Part shown: one piece after another, positions 41,231 to 48,773 of the stretch
Position numbering within the stretch: position 1 is the stretch's first letter
Layout: every line of letters begins with the position of its first letter
From: Dehalococcoidia bacterium
GTDB lineage: Bacteria; Chloroflexota; Dehalococcoidia; Lucifugimonadales; JAGWBF01
Direction: 5' to 3'
NCBI GenBank assembly: GCA_021296025.1
Contig: JAGWBF010000001.1
Span: 9,562 to 62,163 of the forward strand
DNA: 52,602 nucleotides
The notes under the pieces: model-generated
What the model was told of the DNA's origin: nothing
Database searches by the model: none
What the model saw: only the letters and a program-made list of their open reading frames with translations
Position numbers and translations under genes: made by a program

Positions 41231-42009
41231 GGCCGGGTCTCCCCATCTTCCACATTCTCTGGCGATCCTTCTGCGACTGCTCCCTCGGTCTCATCGCCAT
41301 GGTCATCAGGCATGGAATCCGCATTTCCGCCTTCACTGACCGGATCCTCCACACTGTCCTGGGGCTCTTCTATAGAAGCCTCCGGGGCTTCTGCCTCTAT
41401 CGTATCCGGGGTATCCTCGTTTTCGGTGGAGTCTGTATCTGCTTCGGGAACGGCTGCTTCAACATCTTCTACGGCAGTCGTCTCATCGATGGGCGCCTCT
41501 TCAACGGCCGCAACAGGGGCATCCTCCACCACGCCTGGCGCATCTCCTTCAGGCTCGGCCGGGGCAGGATCCCCAGCAGCCGATTCGGCTGCGCTTACAT
41601 CGTCGGAGATGGCTTGGTCAACAACCGCCACGGATGCGACAGCCCCATCATCTCCCGCTCCGTCAGGAGCTGACGGAGCTTCTTGGACGGCAGCCGCCTG
41701 GGATGGCTTAGGAGGCTCGGACTTGACCACCAGGTAACGAAGCACATCTTCCGAAAGGTTTAGCTGCCCTTCGAGGGTCCGGGAAAGGACGCCTTCCGTA
41801 GCAAAATGGGTGAGCACATAGTTGCCTTCCAAGAAGGTCTGGCCTGCCTTCCGTATCGGGTAGGCCAACCTCCTCATTCCCCACTGGTCTTCCCGGGTGA
41901 TTGTTCCACCCTGCTGATCGATCAGCCCCTTGTTCCGGTCCTTTGAGTCCGCCACCTCCTCGGCTGAGAGGATGGGGCTAAGGACAACCATTAACTCATA
42001 GTTACGCAA
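41227..42009 (-). CDS. rpsF: Ribosomal protein bS6 with a long acidic C-terminal extension
   Basis: The first 95 residues are a normal bS6 domain (RNYELMVVLSP, RLAYPIRKAGQTFLEGNYVLTHF, DVLRYLVVK). Residues 97-260 are a low-complexity tail rich in Ala, Glu, Asp, Pro and Val with almost no basic residues. Typical bS6 proteins are 95-135 residues, and the E. coli protein has a short tail of glutamates. The tail lies in the same uninterrupted frame and overlaps ssb by four bases, so it is not a gene fusion artefact of a frameshift. It is expected to be disordered and strongly negative. Confidence 0.93.
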   Translation of the reverse strand: MRNYELMVVLSPILSAEEVADSKDRNKGLIDQQGGTITREDQWGMRRLAYPIRKAGQTFLEGNYVLTHFATEGVLSRTLEGQLNLSEDVLRYLVVKSEPPKPSQAAAVQEAPSAPDGAGDDGAVASVAVVDQAISDDVSAAESAAGDPAPAEPEGDAPGVVEDAPVAAVEEAPIDETTAVEDVEAAVPEADTDSTENEDTPDTIEAEAPEASIEEPQDSVEDPVSEGGNADSMPDDHGDETEGAVAEGSPENVEDGETRP

Positions 42010-42040
42010 CGCATTCTCCGACTGCCTCTAGTGAACAAGG

Positions 42041-42069
42041 ATTATAGCATCCTGACAGCTTGGCCTCAA
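42041..42069 (-). promoter_or_regulatory. Promoter of the rpsF-ssb-rpsR operon
   Basis: On the minus strand TTGAGG (42069-42064) and a perfect TATAAT (42046-42041) are 17 bases apart. Transcription would start near 42034, about 25 bases before the rpsF ATG, separating this operon from glyA. Confidence 0.65.
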
Positions 42070-42127
42070 CCGATGCCTACCCAGCCGAGCTTGGGGGAAC
42101 GCACTCTGGAACGTATGGTGCAGCAGC

Positions 42128-43372
42128 CTAGGAATCAAGTCCCGGAACAGGGAAGTGGGAGGTGAGCTCCGCCACCTCATCCTTTATAGCCTGCTCCAAC
42201 TGCTTGTCGCCCGTGCCGTTAAGTCGGCGAAGGATGAGGGTTGCCACAGTCTTGATCTCCTGGGGACCGAATCCCCGGGATGTCAGGGCGGCCGTCCCAA
42301 GGCGCAGGCCGCTGGTCACCCTGGGAGGCTGGGTGTCATAGGGTATGGCGTTCTTGTTCCCGACGATGTTCACCTGTTCCAGCGCCTGCTCAGCATCCTT
42401 GCCTGTCAGGTTAAGGGGGGTCAAGTCAACCAGCATCAAGTGGTTGTCGGTACCGCCGGAAACAATCCGAAGGCCTCCCTCGGCCAGCTCCTGGGCAAGT
42501 ACCTGGGCATTCTCCACCACTTGCCGCCCGTAATGAGCGAAGTCAGGCTGGGCCGCCTCCCGGAAGCAGACAGCCTTTGCAGCGATGATGTGCATGAAGG
42601 GTCCACCCTGGGTGAATGGGAAGACTGCCCTATCCACGTTCCTGCCCAAGTCCTCTTTGCACAGTATCATCCCTCCCCTTGGTCCCCTCAGCGTCTTTTG
42701 GGTGGTAGATGTCACAACGTGGGCGTGGGGTACTGGAGACGTATGGGCGCCGGCAGCGATCAGCCCTGAGATGTGGGCCATATCCACCATGAGCATAGCC
42801 CCCACCTCATCGGAGATCTCCCGAAAGCGTGCGAAGTCGATGGACCTGGGATAAGCGGTGTAGCCCGCCACAATCACCTTCGGCTTGTGCTCCTTCGCCA
42901 AGCGCTCTACGTCATCGTAGTCAATGGTTTCAGACTCCTTCGACACGCCGTAGGCTACAAAGTTGTACAGCTTCCCCGAAAAGTTCACAGGACTGCCATG
43001 GGTCAGGTGCCCTCCCTGGTCCAGGCGCATCCCCATGACCGTATCGCCAGGCTCAATAATGCTGAAGTAAGCGCTCATGTTGGCTTGGGCGCCGCTGTGG
43101 GGCTGCACGTTGGCGTACTCAGCTCCAAACAGCTCCTTGGCGCGCTCGATTGCCAGGGTCTCCACCTCATCGACGTACTGGCATCCCCCGTAATACCTGC
43201 GACCGGGGTAGCCCTCGGCATACTTGTTGTTCATCGTGGTGGCTTGAGCTTCCAGGACGCTGCGGCTGGCGTAGTTCTCCGATGCAATCAGGACCAGGCT
43301 GTCCCTCTGGCGCTTGTCTTCCTTTGCCACAGCAGATGCCACTTCCGGATCGAATGTTGCCAGCGCGTTCAT
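42128..43372 (-). CDS. glyA: Serine hydroxymethyltransferase
   Basis: This 414-residue PLP enzyme interconverts serine and glycine with tetrahydrofolate, supplying one-carbon units. The ENYASRSVLEAQ, NKYAEGYPGRRYYGGC, NVQPHSGAQANMSAYF words are canonical, the PLP lysine is in VTSTTQKTLRGPRGG, and GLRLGTAALTSRGF lies near the C-terminus. GGAGG precedes the ATG. The leader holds a hairpin and T-tract described separately. Its product also feeds folate chemistry served by the folE gene downstream. Confidence 0.97.
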   Translation of the reverse strand: MNALATFDPEVASAVAKEDKRQRDSLVLIASENYASRSVLEAQATTMNNKYAEGYPGRRYYGGCQYVDEVETLAIERAKELFGAEYANVQPHSGAQANMSAYFSIIEPGDTVMGMRLDQGGHLTHGSPVNFSGKLYNFVAYGVSKESETIDYDDVERLAKEHKPKVIVAGYTAYPRSIDFARFREISDEVGAMLMVDMAHISGLIAAGAHTSPVPHAHVVTSTTQKTLRGPRGGMILCKEDLGRNVDRAVFPFTQGGPFMHIIAAKAVCFREAAQPDFAHYGRQVVENAQVLAQELAEGGLRIVSGGTDNHLMLVDLTPLNLTGKDAEQALEQVNIVGNKNAIPYDTQPPRVTSGLRLGTAALTSRGFGPQEIKTVATLILRRLNGTGDKQLEQAIKDEVAELTSHFPVPGLDS

Positions 43373-43415
43373 AGGCCCTCCTTCCTACTCCCCACAACGC
43401 CGGGTAAGGGAGCAG

Positions 43416-43464
43416 AAAATAAAAACTCGACCCAGGCCTCACAATGGATGGCCGGCGGGCCGAG
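43416..43464 (-). terminator. Hairpin with T-tract in the glyA leader
   Basis: On the minus strand CTCGGCCC (43464-43457) pairs with GGGTCGAG (43433-43426; one G-U) around a 23-base loop that itself contains GCCGGCC, and is followed by TTTTTATTTT. It lies 44 bases before the glyA ATG and just after the predicted transcription start, so it may act as a short attenuator of glyA. Confidence 0.45.
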
Positions 43465-43474
43465 GTTCAAGGTG

Positions 43475-43503
43475 AGTGTACCTATGCCCCAATTCTCTGT
43501 CAA
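43475..43503 (-). promoter_or_regulatory. Promoter of glyA
   Basis: On the minus strand TTGACA (43503-43498) and TACACT (43480-43475) are 17 bases apart. The start would be near 43468, giving a leader of about 95 bases that begins at the hairpin and T-tract element. Confidence 0.55.
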
Positions 43504-43546
43504 CGGGTGAAGTCCCGGCGTCCACCTCGCCGATTCGGCAGACCCG
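43504..43546. other. Structured intergenic segment upstream of nfeD and glyA
   Basis: CGGGT (43504-43508) can pair with ACCCG (43542-43546), enclosing GCCG-ATT-CGGC (43529-43539) and a competing CGGCG/CGCCG pairing. It lies in the divergent gap and could be part of the nfeD leader on the plus strand or a regulator site for glyA. No known RNA family is recognised. Confidence 0.25.
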
Positions 43547-43622
43547 GCATCTGGCAGCGCAACTGAACTTGTGGTCAAATGAGTACAAAGACTTCATTGA
43601 GGGCAGGCCTTCCGGGAGAACG

Positions 43623-44981
43623 ATGTTTCAGATGCTACAGAGAATTGGTCATCTGCGTAGGCTGTTTGCAGCCTTCTTCCTGGGATGTTTTGCCCTCGGG
43701 CTGGTTGGGCAGGTCGCCGCCCAAGGTGATCATGTCCTGGTGGCAGAGGTGGACGGCGCCATCAACCCTGTCTCGGAACGCTTCATTTCCAGGGTGATCA
43801 ACCAGGCGCACGAAGAGGGTGCTGAGATGCTGGTCATCACCCTGGACACACCGGGCGGACTACTCGATTCCACCCGGGGGATCGTTCAGGAACTGTTGAA
43901 CGCTCCCCTACCGGTGGCCGTTTATGTTTGGCCTTCGGGAGCGCAGGCCGCCTCGGCCGGCACCTTTGTGACCGCGGCGGCCCATTTCGCAGTGATGGCG
44001 CCCGGCACCAACATAGGCGCCGCCTCCCCCGTTACCGCCGGTGGGGGGGATATTCCCGAAACCCTGGAAAACAAGGTCGTAGAGGACACATCGGCGCTGA
44101 TGCGGTCCATAGCTGCCGAGAGGAATCGAAATGCCGATGCTCTCGAGGACACCATCGTTAACGCAACGGCCTATGATGCCGAAGAGGCTGTCCGATTGAA
44201 CGTCGTGGATTTCACCGCCACAGGGGTGGCCAATCTGCTTGAACAGGTTGACGGCTTGACGGTGGAGACCTCCGAAGGCCCCAAGACGCTGGAGACCCAG
44301 GGGTTGGAACAACGCAACGTGAAGATGAACCTCATCGAGAGGTTCCTGGACTTCCTGGCGGACCCAAACGTGTCGTTCATCCTTCTTTCACTGGGTGGCA
44401 TGGGGTTGGTGATAGAGCTGCTGAATCCCGGCGGTATCGTGCCTGGGCTGGTGGGCGTAGTCTTCCTGATCCTTGCCTTCGTGAGTTTCGGCAATCTGCC
44501 GGTGAACTGGGCGGGTGTGGGTCTAATCGGATTGGCCATGGCGTTATTGGTCGCAGAACTGATGATTGCCGGGTTTGGCGTTTTTGGAGTGGGGTCGATA
44601 ATCTGCTTCATCCTGGGTGGGCTTCTGCTGTTCAATAACTTTGGAGCACCCGACCCCGGCGGGTTGGACATCGGCGTCAACCCATGGCTGGTGGGCTCCC
44701 TGGCAGGAGTGTTTGGAGTTGGCGGCCTATGGTTACTGCGCACTATGGTGCGTTCCCGGAGGGGAGAGCGCCAGGACAGACCTTCCAAGCCGGAGCTATT
44801 GGGAACAGTGGGTGAGGTGGTCCATGAGCTAGCGCCTCGGGGGACTGTCCTGATAACGGACGAGATATGGACAGCCATATCCGAAGATGGTACCGTTATC
44901 CCAATAGGTGAAAAGGTGATTGTGCGCGGCCTCGAAGGTGTCGTTCTAACGGTGGTTCGCTCCCAGCGTAGCGCGGGCTAG
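43623..44981 (+). CDS. NfeD-family membrane-bound serine protease (ClpP-class, long form)
   Basis: This 452-residue protein starts with a signal segment (LFAAFFLGCFALGLVGQVAAQG), continues into a ClpP-like protease domain with VITLDTPGGLLDSTR and the nucleophile region PSGAQAASAGTFV (Ser about 111), and a lysine in ENKVVED as possible general base. Four or five membrane helices follow (about 250-380), then a C-terminal OB-fold domain ending VVRSQR. This is the PH1510-type long NfeD. ATG at 43623 has GGGAGA upstream; the open frame further upstream lacks signal-like sequence. The SPFH partner follows after 19 bases. Confidence 0.93.
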   Translation: MFQMLQRIGHLRRLFAAFFLGCFALGLVGQVAAQGDHVLVAEVDGAINPVSERFISRVINQAHEEGAEMLVITLDTPGGLLDSTRGIVQELLNAPLPVAVYVWPSGAQAASAGTFVTAAAHFAVMAPGTNIGAASPVTAGGGDIPETLENKVVEDTSALMRSIAAERNRNADALEDTIVNATAYDAEEAVRLNVVDFTATGVANLLEQVDGLTVETSEGPKTLETQGLEQRNVKMNLIERFLDFLADPNVSFILLSLGGMGLVIELLNPGGIVPGLVGVVFLILAFVSFGNLPVNWAGVGLIGLAMALLVAELMIAGFGVFGVGSIICFILGGLLLFNNFGAPDPGGLDIGVNPWLVGSLAGVFGVGGLWLLRTMVRSRRGERQDRPSKPELLGTVGEVVHELAPRGTVLITDEIWTAISEDGTVIPIGEKVIVRGLEGVVLTVVRSQRSAG

Positions 44982-45000
44982 GGACCAATTAGGAGGAGAA

Positions 45001-45864
45001 ATGGCTGTTGGAATAGTGGTAGTCAAGCAGTTCGAGAGAATGGTCGTCCTCAAGTGGGGTGCCCTAGACCGGGTGAGCGGCCCCGGGTTCCGCTTCGTGA
45101 TCCCCATAATGGAGACTGGGCGCATAGTTGACCTTCGGGAAAGGGTGCGCCGGGTGCCAACCCAGAAGTACATCACCCAGGACAACGTGGTAGTTGACCT
45201 CGACTTTGTCATCTACATGCGGATTCTGGCCGAGGAAGCTGAAAAATCTGTCCTTAACGTGGAAAACGTGGAGCAGGCGGTTATCAATCTTGCCGTAGCC
45301 AATCTTAGGGCGGTCATAGGCAACTCGGACCTTGCTACTGCCCTGGGAGAGCGGGAGAGGATCCGGGATACCCTGCAGATAGCCCTGGACGAAGAAACCG
45401 GCCGATGGGGTGTTAAGGTAACCCAGGTGGCCATCAACGAAATAGACCCGCCCCCAGGAGTAAAGCAGGCAATGGAGCGGGAGAAGTCCGCTGCGGCCAT
45501 CAAGACAGCGGAGATAACCGAGTCCGAGGGACAACGCCAAGCCCAGATCAACCGGGCCGAGGGTGAAAAGCAGGCAGCCATCCTGTCCGCAGAGGGACGC
45601 CGTCAGGGGGAGATACTAGAGGCTGAGGGAGACCAACAGGCCCAAGTACTTCGAGCTGAAGGGTTCAGCACCGCCCTGGACCGCATATACCAGGTGGCTA
45701 ACTTAGTCGATAACAAGACGATGAGCCTGCAGTACTTTGAGACCCTGAAGTCCATGGGAGAGAGTCCGTCCACCAAGTTCATATTCCCCATGGAGTTCAC
45801 TTCCATGTTGCAGCCCTTCCTGGGCATGGGCGGCGGGAACCAGCAACAGAACAACAACTCTTAA
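45001..45864 (+). CDS. SPFH/stomatin-family protein (slipin)
   Basis: This 287-residue protein has the SPFH domain (FERMVVLKWGALDRVSGPGFRFVIP, RVPTQKYITQDNVVVDLDFVIYMRI, GVKVTQVAINEIDPP) followed by a long glutamate/alanine/glutamine coiled-coil with EGEKQAAILSAEGRRQGEILEAEG repeats. The usual N-terminal membrane helix is nearly missing: the SPFH strand starts within ten residues, so it may bind membrane through NfeD. NfeD-stomatin pairs are a known operon in which the protease cleaves the stomatin. GGAGGAG precedes the ATG. It overlaps the convergent hpf gene by four bases. Confidence 0.93.
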   Translation: MAVGIVVVKQFERMVVLKWGALDRVSGPGFRFVIPIMETGRIVDLRERVRRVPTQKYITQDNVVVDLDFVIYMRILAEEAEKSVLNVENVEQAVINLAVANLRAVIGNSDLATALGERERIRDTLQIALDEETGRWGVKVTQVAINEIDPPPGVKQAMEREKSAAAIKTAEITESEGQRQAQINRAEGEKQAAILSAEGRRQGEILEAEGDQQAQVLRAEGFSTALDRIYQVANLVDNKTMSLQYFETLKSMGESPSTKFIFPMEFTSMLQPFLGMGGGNQQQNNNS

Positions 45865-46247
45865 GCGGTTTCGGGACCCTCAGGCTCAACGATTGTTTCA
45901 TCCGGGGCCTGCAGTTCCTGGTTCTGCGAGTACCTGCGCGATTGTCCGCTTCTGTATATCTTGTGCTTGAGATGCTCTAGCTGCCGTTCCATAGCATCCA
46001 CCGCCGAGGTTACAGCCTCCAAGATGCTCTCAGACCTCTCCTCGGTCCGGAGGACGGACCCGGCTACATCCAGGGTTATCTCCACAATGAAGCGGTCCTC
46101 CTTCCGACGGGAGTTGTTGAGGGTAAGCTCGACTGAGGTTGTGGTGATTCCCTTGATTCGCTTGTCCAGGCTGCCAGCCTTCCTGACAATCCTGCCCCGC
46201 AGACGTTCGTCTAGCTCAACATCCCTGGTCAGTATCTCCAGGTCCAT
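45861..46247 (-). CDS. hpf: Ribosome hibernation-promoting factor, short form
   Basis: This 128-residue protein has the HPF/RaiA fold: MDLEILTRDVELDERLRGRIVRKAGSLDK, VELTLNNSRRKEDRFIVEITLDVAGSVLR, ESILEAVTSAVDAMERQLEHLKHK. These factors bind the 30S decoding site in stationary phase. The C-terminal dimerisation domain of long HPF is absent, replaced by about 25 polar residues, so 100S dimers would need another factor. A GGTGG site precedes the ATG. Confidence 0.92.
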   Translation of the reverse strand: MDLEILTRDVELDERLRGRIVRKAGSLDKRIKGITTTSVELTLNNSRRKEDRFIVEITLDVAGSVLRTEERSESILEAVTSAVDAMERQLEHLKHKIYRSGQSRRYSQNQELQAPDETIVEPEGPETA

Positions 46248-46315
46248 TTCGACACCACCTTACACAAGAGTTTCCGGGAGGGCCGCCTTGGACTAAAAGA
46301 ATCGGCGACGGGGTT

Positions 46316-46960
46316 CTAGGTCGCCCGATCAGAGACTTTCGGAACGATGATATGCCCCTCCTCGGGAATGCCTAAGGCATCAGTCTGATCGTTGCCATGC
46401 AGCCAAGCTGTATACGCAGCTAGGATAGCATCACAACCATCATGGGTCAGGTGGTCCATGTAACCTTCCACGCCGGTTACTATAGTTGACACGCGCTCCT
46501 TCAGGTATGCCAACCCCCGGGAAGTGACCTTGGATGGCATCTTCTTGCCAAAGAGGATCACCTTCGTCGCATAAGGGTAAACCTCTATAACCCTGTACCC
46601 TTGGATTGACAGTCGCTGGGAGATGTCCTGCCCTCGGTATATGACCCCCTTTATGATGGACCGCTTCGTCGTGAAGAAACAGCCTATGCCTATGCGGGCC
46701 AGGTCCTGCTCGGCAGAGCGTCCCTTGTAGCTTTGGGTGGGGCTACAGGGGTGGGACTCTTCAAGGCAGTCCAGCCCCAAGGGCAGGGATAGAGGGGCAT
46801 CTATAGCTACCAACTCCGGCTTGTGCTTCTCAAGTAGGCCGCCAAGCTCATCGGGCTCGAAGAACTGGCTGCAGTCGATAAGCCCTGCCTTGTCATCGAG
46901 TAAGGCGAAGGCGCTGCCCCGCTTAGAGGATGCGCTTAGGTCTATGCCCATCACAGCCAC
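46316..46960 (-). CDS. DUF429 domain-containing protein
   Basis: This 214-residue protein matches DUF429, an RNase H-fold family of unknown function. It begins VMGIDLSASSKRGSAFALLDD (first acidic residue of the fold) and contains LVAIDAPLSLP with a second acid, RIGIGCFFTTKRSIIKG and HLTHDGCDAILAAYTAW. A nuclease role is possible but unproven. The GTG start has AGGGGG seven bases upstream. It lies between hpf and meaB on the same strand with gaps of 68 and 160 bases. Confidence 0.88.
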   Translation of the reverse strand: MAVMGIDLSASSKRGSAFALLDDKAGLIDCSQFFEPDELGGLLEKHKPELVAIDAPLSLPLGLDCLEESHPCSPTQSYKGRSAEQDLARIGIGCFFTTKRSIIKGVIYRGQDISQRLSIQGYRVIEVYPYATKVILFGKKMPSKVTSRGLAYLKERVSTIVTGVEGYMDHLTHDGCDAILAAYTAWLHGNDQTDALGIPEEGHIIVPKVSDRAT

Positions 46961-47091
46961 TGGATTACCCCCTGGAATACATTCAACCTATGTGATTGCA
47001 GGCTTGCTGATCAGCTATGCCTCGGAGGCGTTGTTGCCTTCTCAAGGTCATACACCAGGGGCCGGCCAACCCGAGTCAGTTAATGGGGAAC

Positions 47092-47122
47092 AACCCGGGG
47101 CCGGCTGTTTCGGCTCCGGGTT
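47092..47122. terminator. Strong hairpin at the end of meaB
   Basis: AACCCGGGGCCG (47092-47103) and CGGCTCCGGGTT (47111-47122) form a 12-base stem with one G-T position and a 7-base loop that includes two bases of the meaB stop codon. It is followed on the minus strand by GTTCCCC rather than a T-tract, so it is a probable but atypical terminator. Confidence 0.45.
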
Positions 47123-48107
47123 ATAGGTTCTGTGAGGTGGCTCTTGTCGGCGGGGCAGGCAGGGTGTGGGAGATTCCGCCCTCCAAGAGCTTAAGGGCTG
47201 AAGAGTAAGGCTCTGCCCGACCAGCGGCTACCTGTTCTAAAGCGTCCCTTAGCACTTCGTTCTCCGACAAGCCTTCATGGAGCTGCTGAAGGAGTCCGGC
47301 TTGCAACGCCCGGGTGAACTCACGGCTGCTGCGCTCGTTTCTCCGCTTCTCCAGGAGGCCTTCAGCAGCCTGACCCTCACGATGCTCAAGTATGATTTCG
47401 TAAAGCTCCGCCACCCCAACATCAGCGTGGGCCTCGGCGGGAATCACCCTTGGAGACCAGCCGTCGGATGCATCGGCCATGTGCAGCATTGCCCCGAGGG
47501 CGGCGACCATCTTGTCTGCTCCCTGCAGGTCAGATTTGTTCACGACGTAGATGTCAGCTACTTCCATCAAACCGGCCTTGAGGGTCTGGATTACATCTCC
47601 CGACTCAGGCATCATCACCACCACCACACTATCTGCCACATCCATGATGCCCAGCTCTGTCTGGCCAACCCCCACGGTTTCCACCAGCACGTAGTCTGTG
47701 CCCGCCGCATCCAATAGCTGCACCGCTCCCTGCACCATCCTGGGCAGTCCCCCCGGGTTGCTGCGCGTGGCCATACTTCTTATGTAAACACCAGGGTCCA
47801 TGAAATGGCGCTGCATCCGGATGCGGTCTCCCAGGAAAGCTCCGCCGCTGTAGGCGCTGGTTGGGTCCACCGCGATCACGCCAGCGGTAAGGCCGTGACT
47901 GCGTATCACTTTGACCAGGGAGTCCACCAACGTGCTTTTGCCTGCGCCCGGAGGGCCTGTGATCCCGATGCAGTAGGCATTCCCGCAGTGGGGGAACACC
48001 TGGGCCATCACCTGCGCTCCCTGGGGACCTTCCTGCTCGACGATGCTAATGAGGCGCGAGAGCATCCGCTTGTCTCCCCTGATCAACTGGCGTATCGATT
48101 CATCCAT
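47121..48107 (-). CDS. meaB: Methylmalonyl-CoA mutase-associated GTPase MeaB (ArgK family)
   Basis: This 328-residue G3E GTPase protects and reactivates adenosylcobalamin-dependent acyl-CoA mutases. Walker A GITGPPGAGKSTLVDSLV lies at about 49-66, the metal segment AVDPTSAYSGGAFLGDRIRM follows, then VLVETVGVGQTELGI and NKSD for guanine. It ends with the C-terminal dimerisation helices. ATG at 48107 is used; a TTG one codon earlier is equally open. No mutase gene is in the window, but the PduO adenosyltransferase at 17978 supplies its cofactor. Confidence 0.94.
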   Translation of the reverse strand: MDESIRQLIRGDKRMLSRLISIVEQEGPQGAQVMAQVFPHCGNAYCIGITGPPGAGKSTLVDSLVKVIRSHGLTAGVIAVDPTSAYSGGAFLGDRIRMQRHFMDPGVYIRSMATRSNPGGLPRMVQGAVQLLDAAGTDYVLVETVGVGQTELGIMDVADSVVVVMMPESGDVIQTLKAGLMEVADIYVVNKSDLQGADKMVAALGAMLHMADASDGWSPRVIPAEAHADVGVAELYEIILEHREGQAAEGLLEKRRNERSSREFTRALQAGLLQQLHEGLSENEVLRDALEQVAAGRAEPYSSALKLLEGGISHTLPAPPTRATSQNL

Positions 48108-48153
48108 CAATAAGTAGGGGTCTCAGCAAGGTGGGGCGTCAAGGCGATGGCGT

Positions 48154-48183
48154 ACTCTAGCATCGCCTCTTGCGGGCCGTCAA
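48154..48183 (-). promoter_or_regulatory. Promoter of meaB
   Basis: On the minus strand TTGACG (48183-48178) and TAGAGT (48159-48154) are 18 bases apart, about 45 bases upstream of the ATG. Confidence 0.45.
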
Positions 48184-48222
48184 GGACAGGGGAGAGATGG
48201 GTCAAAGACCAGTCCTCCGCTA

Positions 48223-48252
48223 TTGACCAGGAAGAAAGCTGCGTGTTAGGAT
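48223..48252 (+). promoter_or_regulatory. Promoter of the IscA/HesB-like gene
   Basis: TTGACC (48223-48228) and TAGGAT (48247-48252) are spaced by 18 bases. The start near 48259 leaves about 50 bases of leader containing AAAGGAG seven bases before the ATG. Confidence 0.45.
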
Positions 48253-48309
48253 TGGGTGCGAAGGCGGTTCCAGGGATGGACGACACTCGCCTATGAAAGG
48301 AGCCGAGTT

Positions 48310-48681
48310 ATGCTTGAGGTGACCTCCCCAGCATTGGAGAAGCTCAAAGAGGTGATGGAAGAACAGGGGGAAACGGAGTCATCCCTGCGAGTTATCGCCG
48401 CCCCCGCCGAGCATGGCGGAATCCAGTATATGATGACCTTGGAAAACGAGTCCCAGAGCGAAGACACCATCCTTCAGTTGGAAGGCGTCAAGTTCCTCAT
48501 GGACTCGGACAGCGCACCCTTCCTCGAGGAAGCCACCATAGACTACGTAGAAGACCTTACCCGGGTAGGGTTTGTCATTAACAACCCGATGTTCTCCACC
48601 GGCGGGTGTGGCTGCGGAGCGGGTGGCTGTGGGGCAGGCGGATGCGGCTGTGGAGCAGGCGGTTGCGGCGGCGGCCAATAG
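48310..48681 (+). CDS. HesB/IscA-like protein with Cys-Gly-rich tail
   Basis: This 123-residue protein has the A-type iron-sulfur carrier fold: VTSPALEKLKEVMEEQ, GIQYMMTLENES, FLMDSDSAPFLEEATIDYVED and GFVINNPM. Family members carry three cysteines, one in a GG-C-SG loop and two in a C-terminal CGCG. Here the first is replaced (AEHGG, His35) while the tail is expanded to GGCGCGAGGCGAGGCGCGAGG with six cysteines (100, 102, 107, 112, 114, 119). Metal or cluster binding by the tail is likely but differs from IscA. ATG at 48310 has GGAG upstream; the frame is open earlier but not conserved. Confidence 0.88.
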   Translation: MLEVTSPALEKLKEVMEEQGETESSLRVIAAPAEHGGIQYMMTLENESQSEDTILQLEGVKFLMDSDSAPFLEEATIDYVEDLTRVGFVINNPMFSTGGCGCGAGGCGAGGCGCGAGGCGGGQ

Positions 48682-48722
48682 GCATCTAAGTCGCCCCACC
48701 AGCCCAGGACTAGAGGCATGAA

Positions 48723-48756
48723 AGAGGGACGCTCGTGCGAGCGTCCCTCTCTTTTT
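48723..48756 (+). terminator. Intrinsic terminator of the IscA/HesB-like gene
   Basis: AGAGGGACGCTC and its exact complement GAGCGTCCCTCT form a 12-bp stem with a 4-base loop, followed by CTTTTT. It lies 42 bases after the stop codon and 17 bases before the convergent thyX stop. The best intrinsic terminator in the window. Confidence 0.85.
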
Positions 48757-48773
48757 CTCTCGAGTCCCGGAGG

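Noticed and set aside
40670..41737. 355-codon plus-strand frame rich in Ser, Ala and Gly opposite rpsF/ssb
   Set aside because: Low-complexity translation is the antisense image of the acidic rpsF tail; rpsR, ssb and rpsF on the other strand are certain.
43501..43560. Cobalamin-riboswitch-like words (GGTGAAGTCC) upstream of nfeD
   Set aside because: The spacing of the B12-box core is one base short and the other conserved blocks are missing, so I do not call a riboswitch.
43476..43622. 49-codon upstream extension of the NfeD gene
   Set aside because: No conservation or signal-like sequence; the signal peptide starts at the ATG at 43623.
48598..48680. GC-rich repeated DNA as a possible CRISPR or tandem repeat array
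   Set aside because: It is the in-frame coding sequence of the Cys-Gly tail; units are short and irregular.
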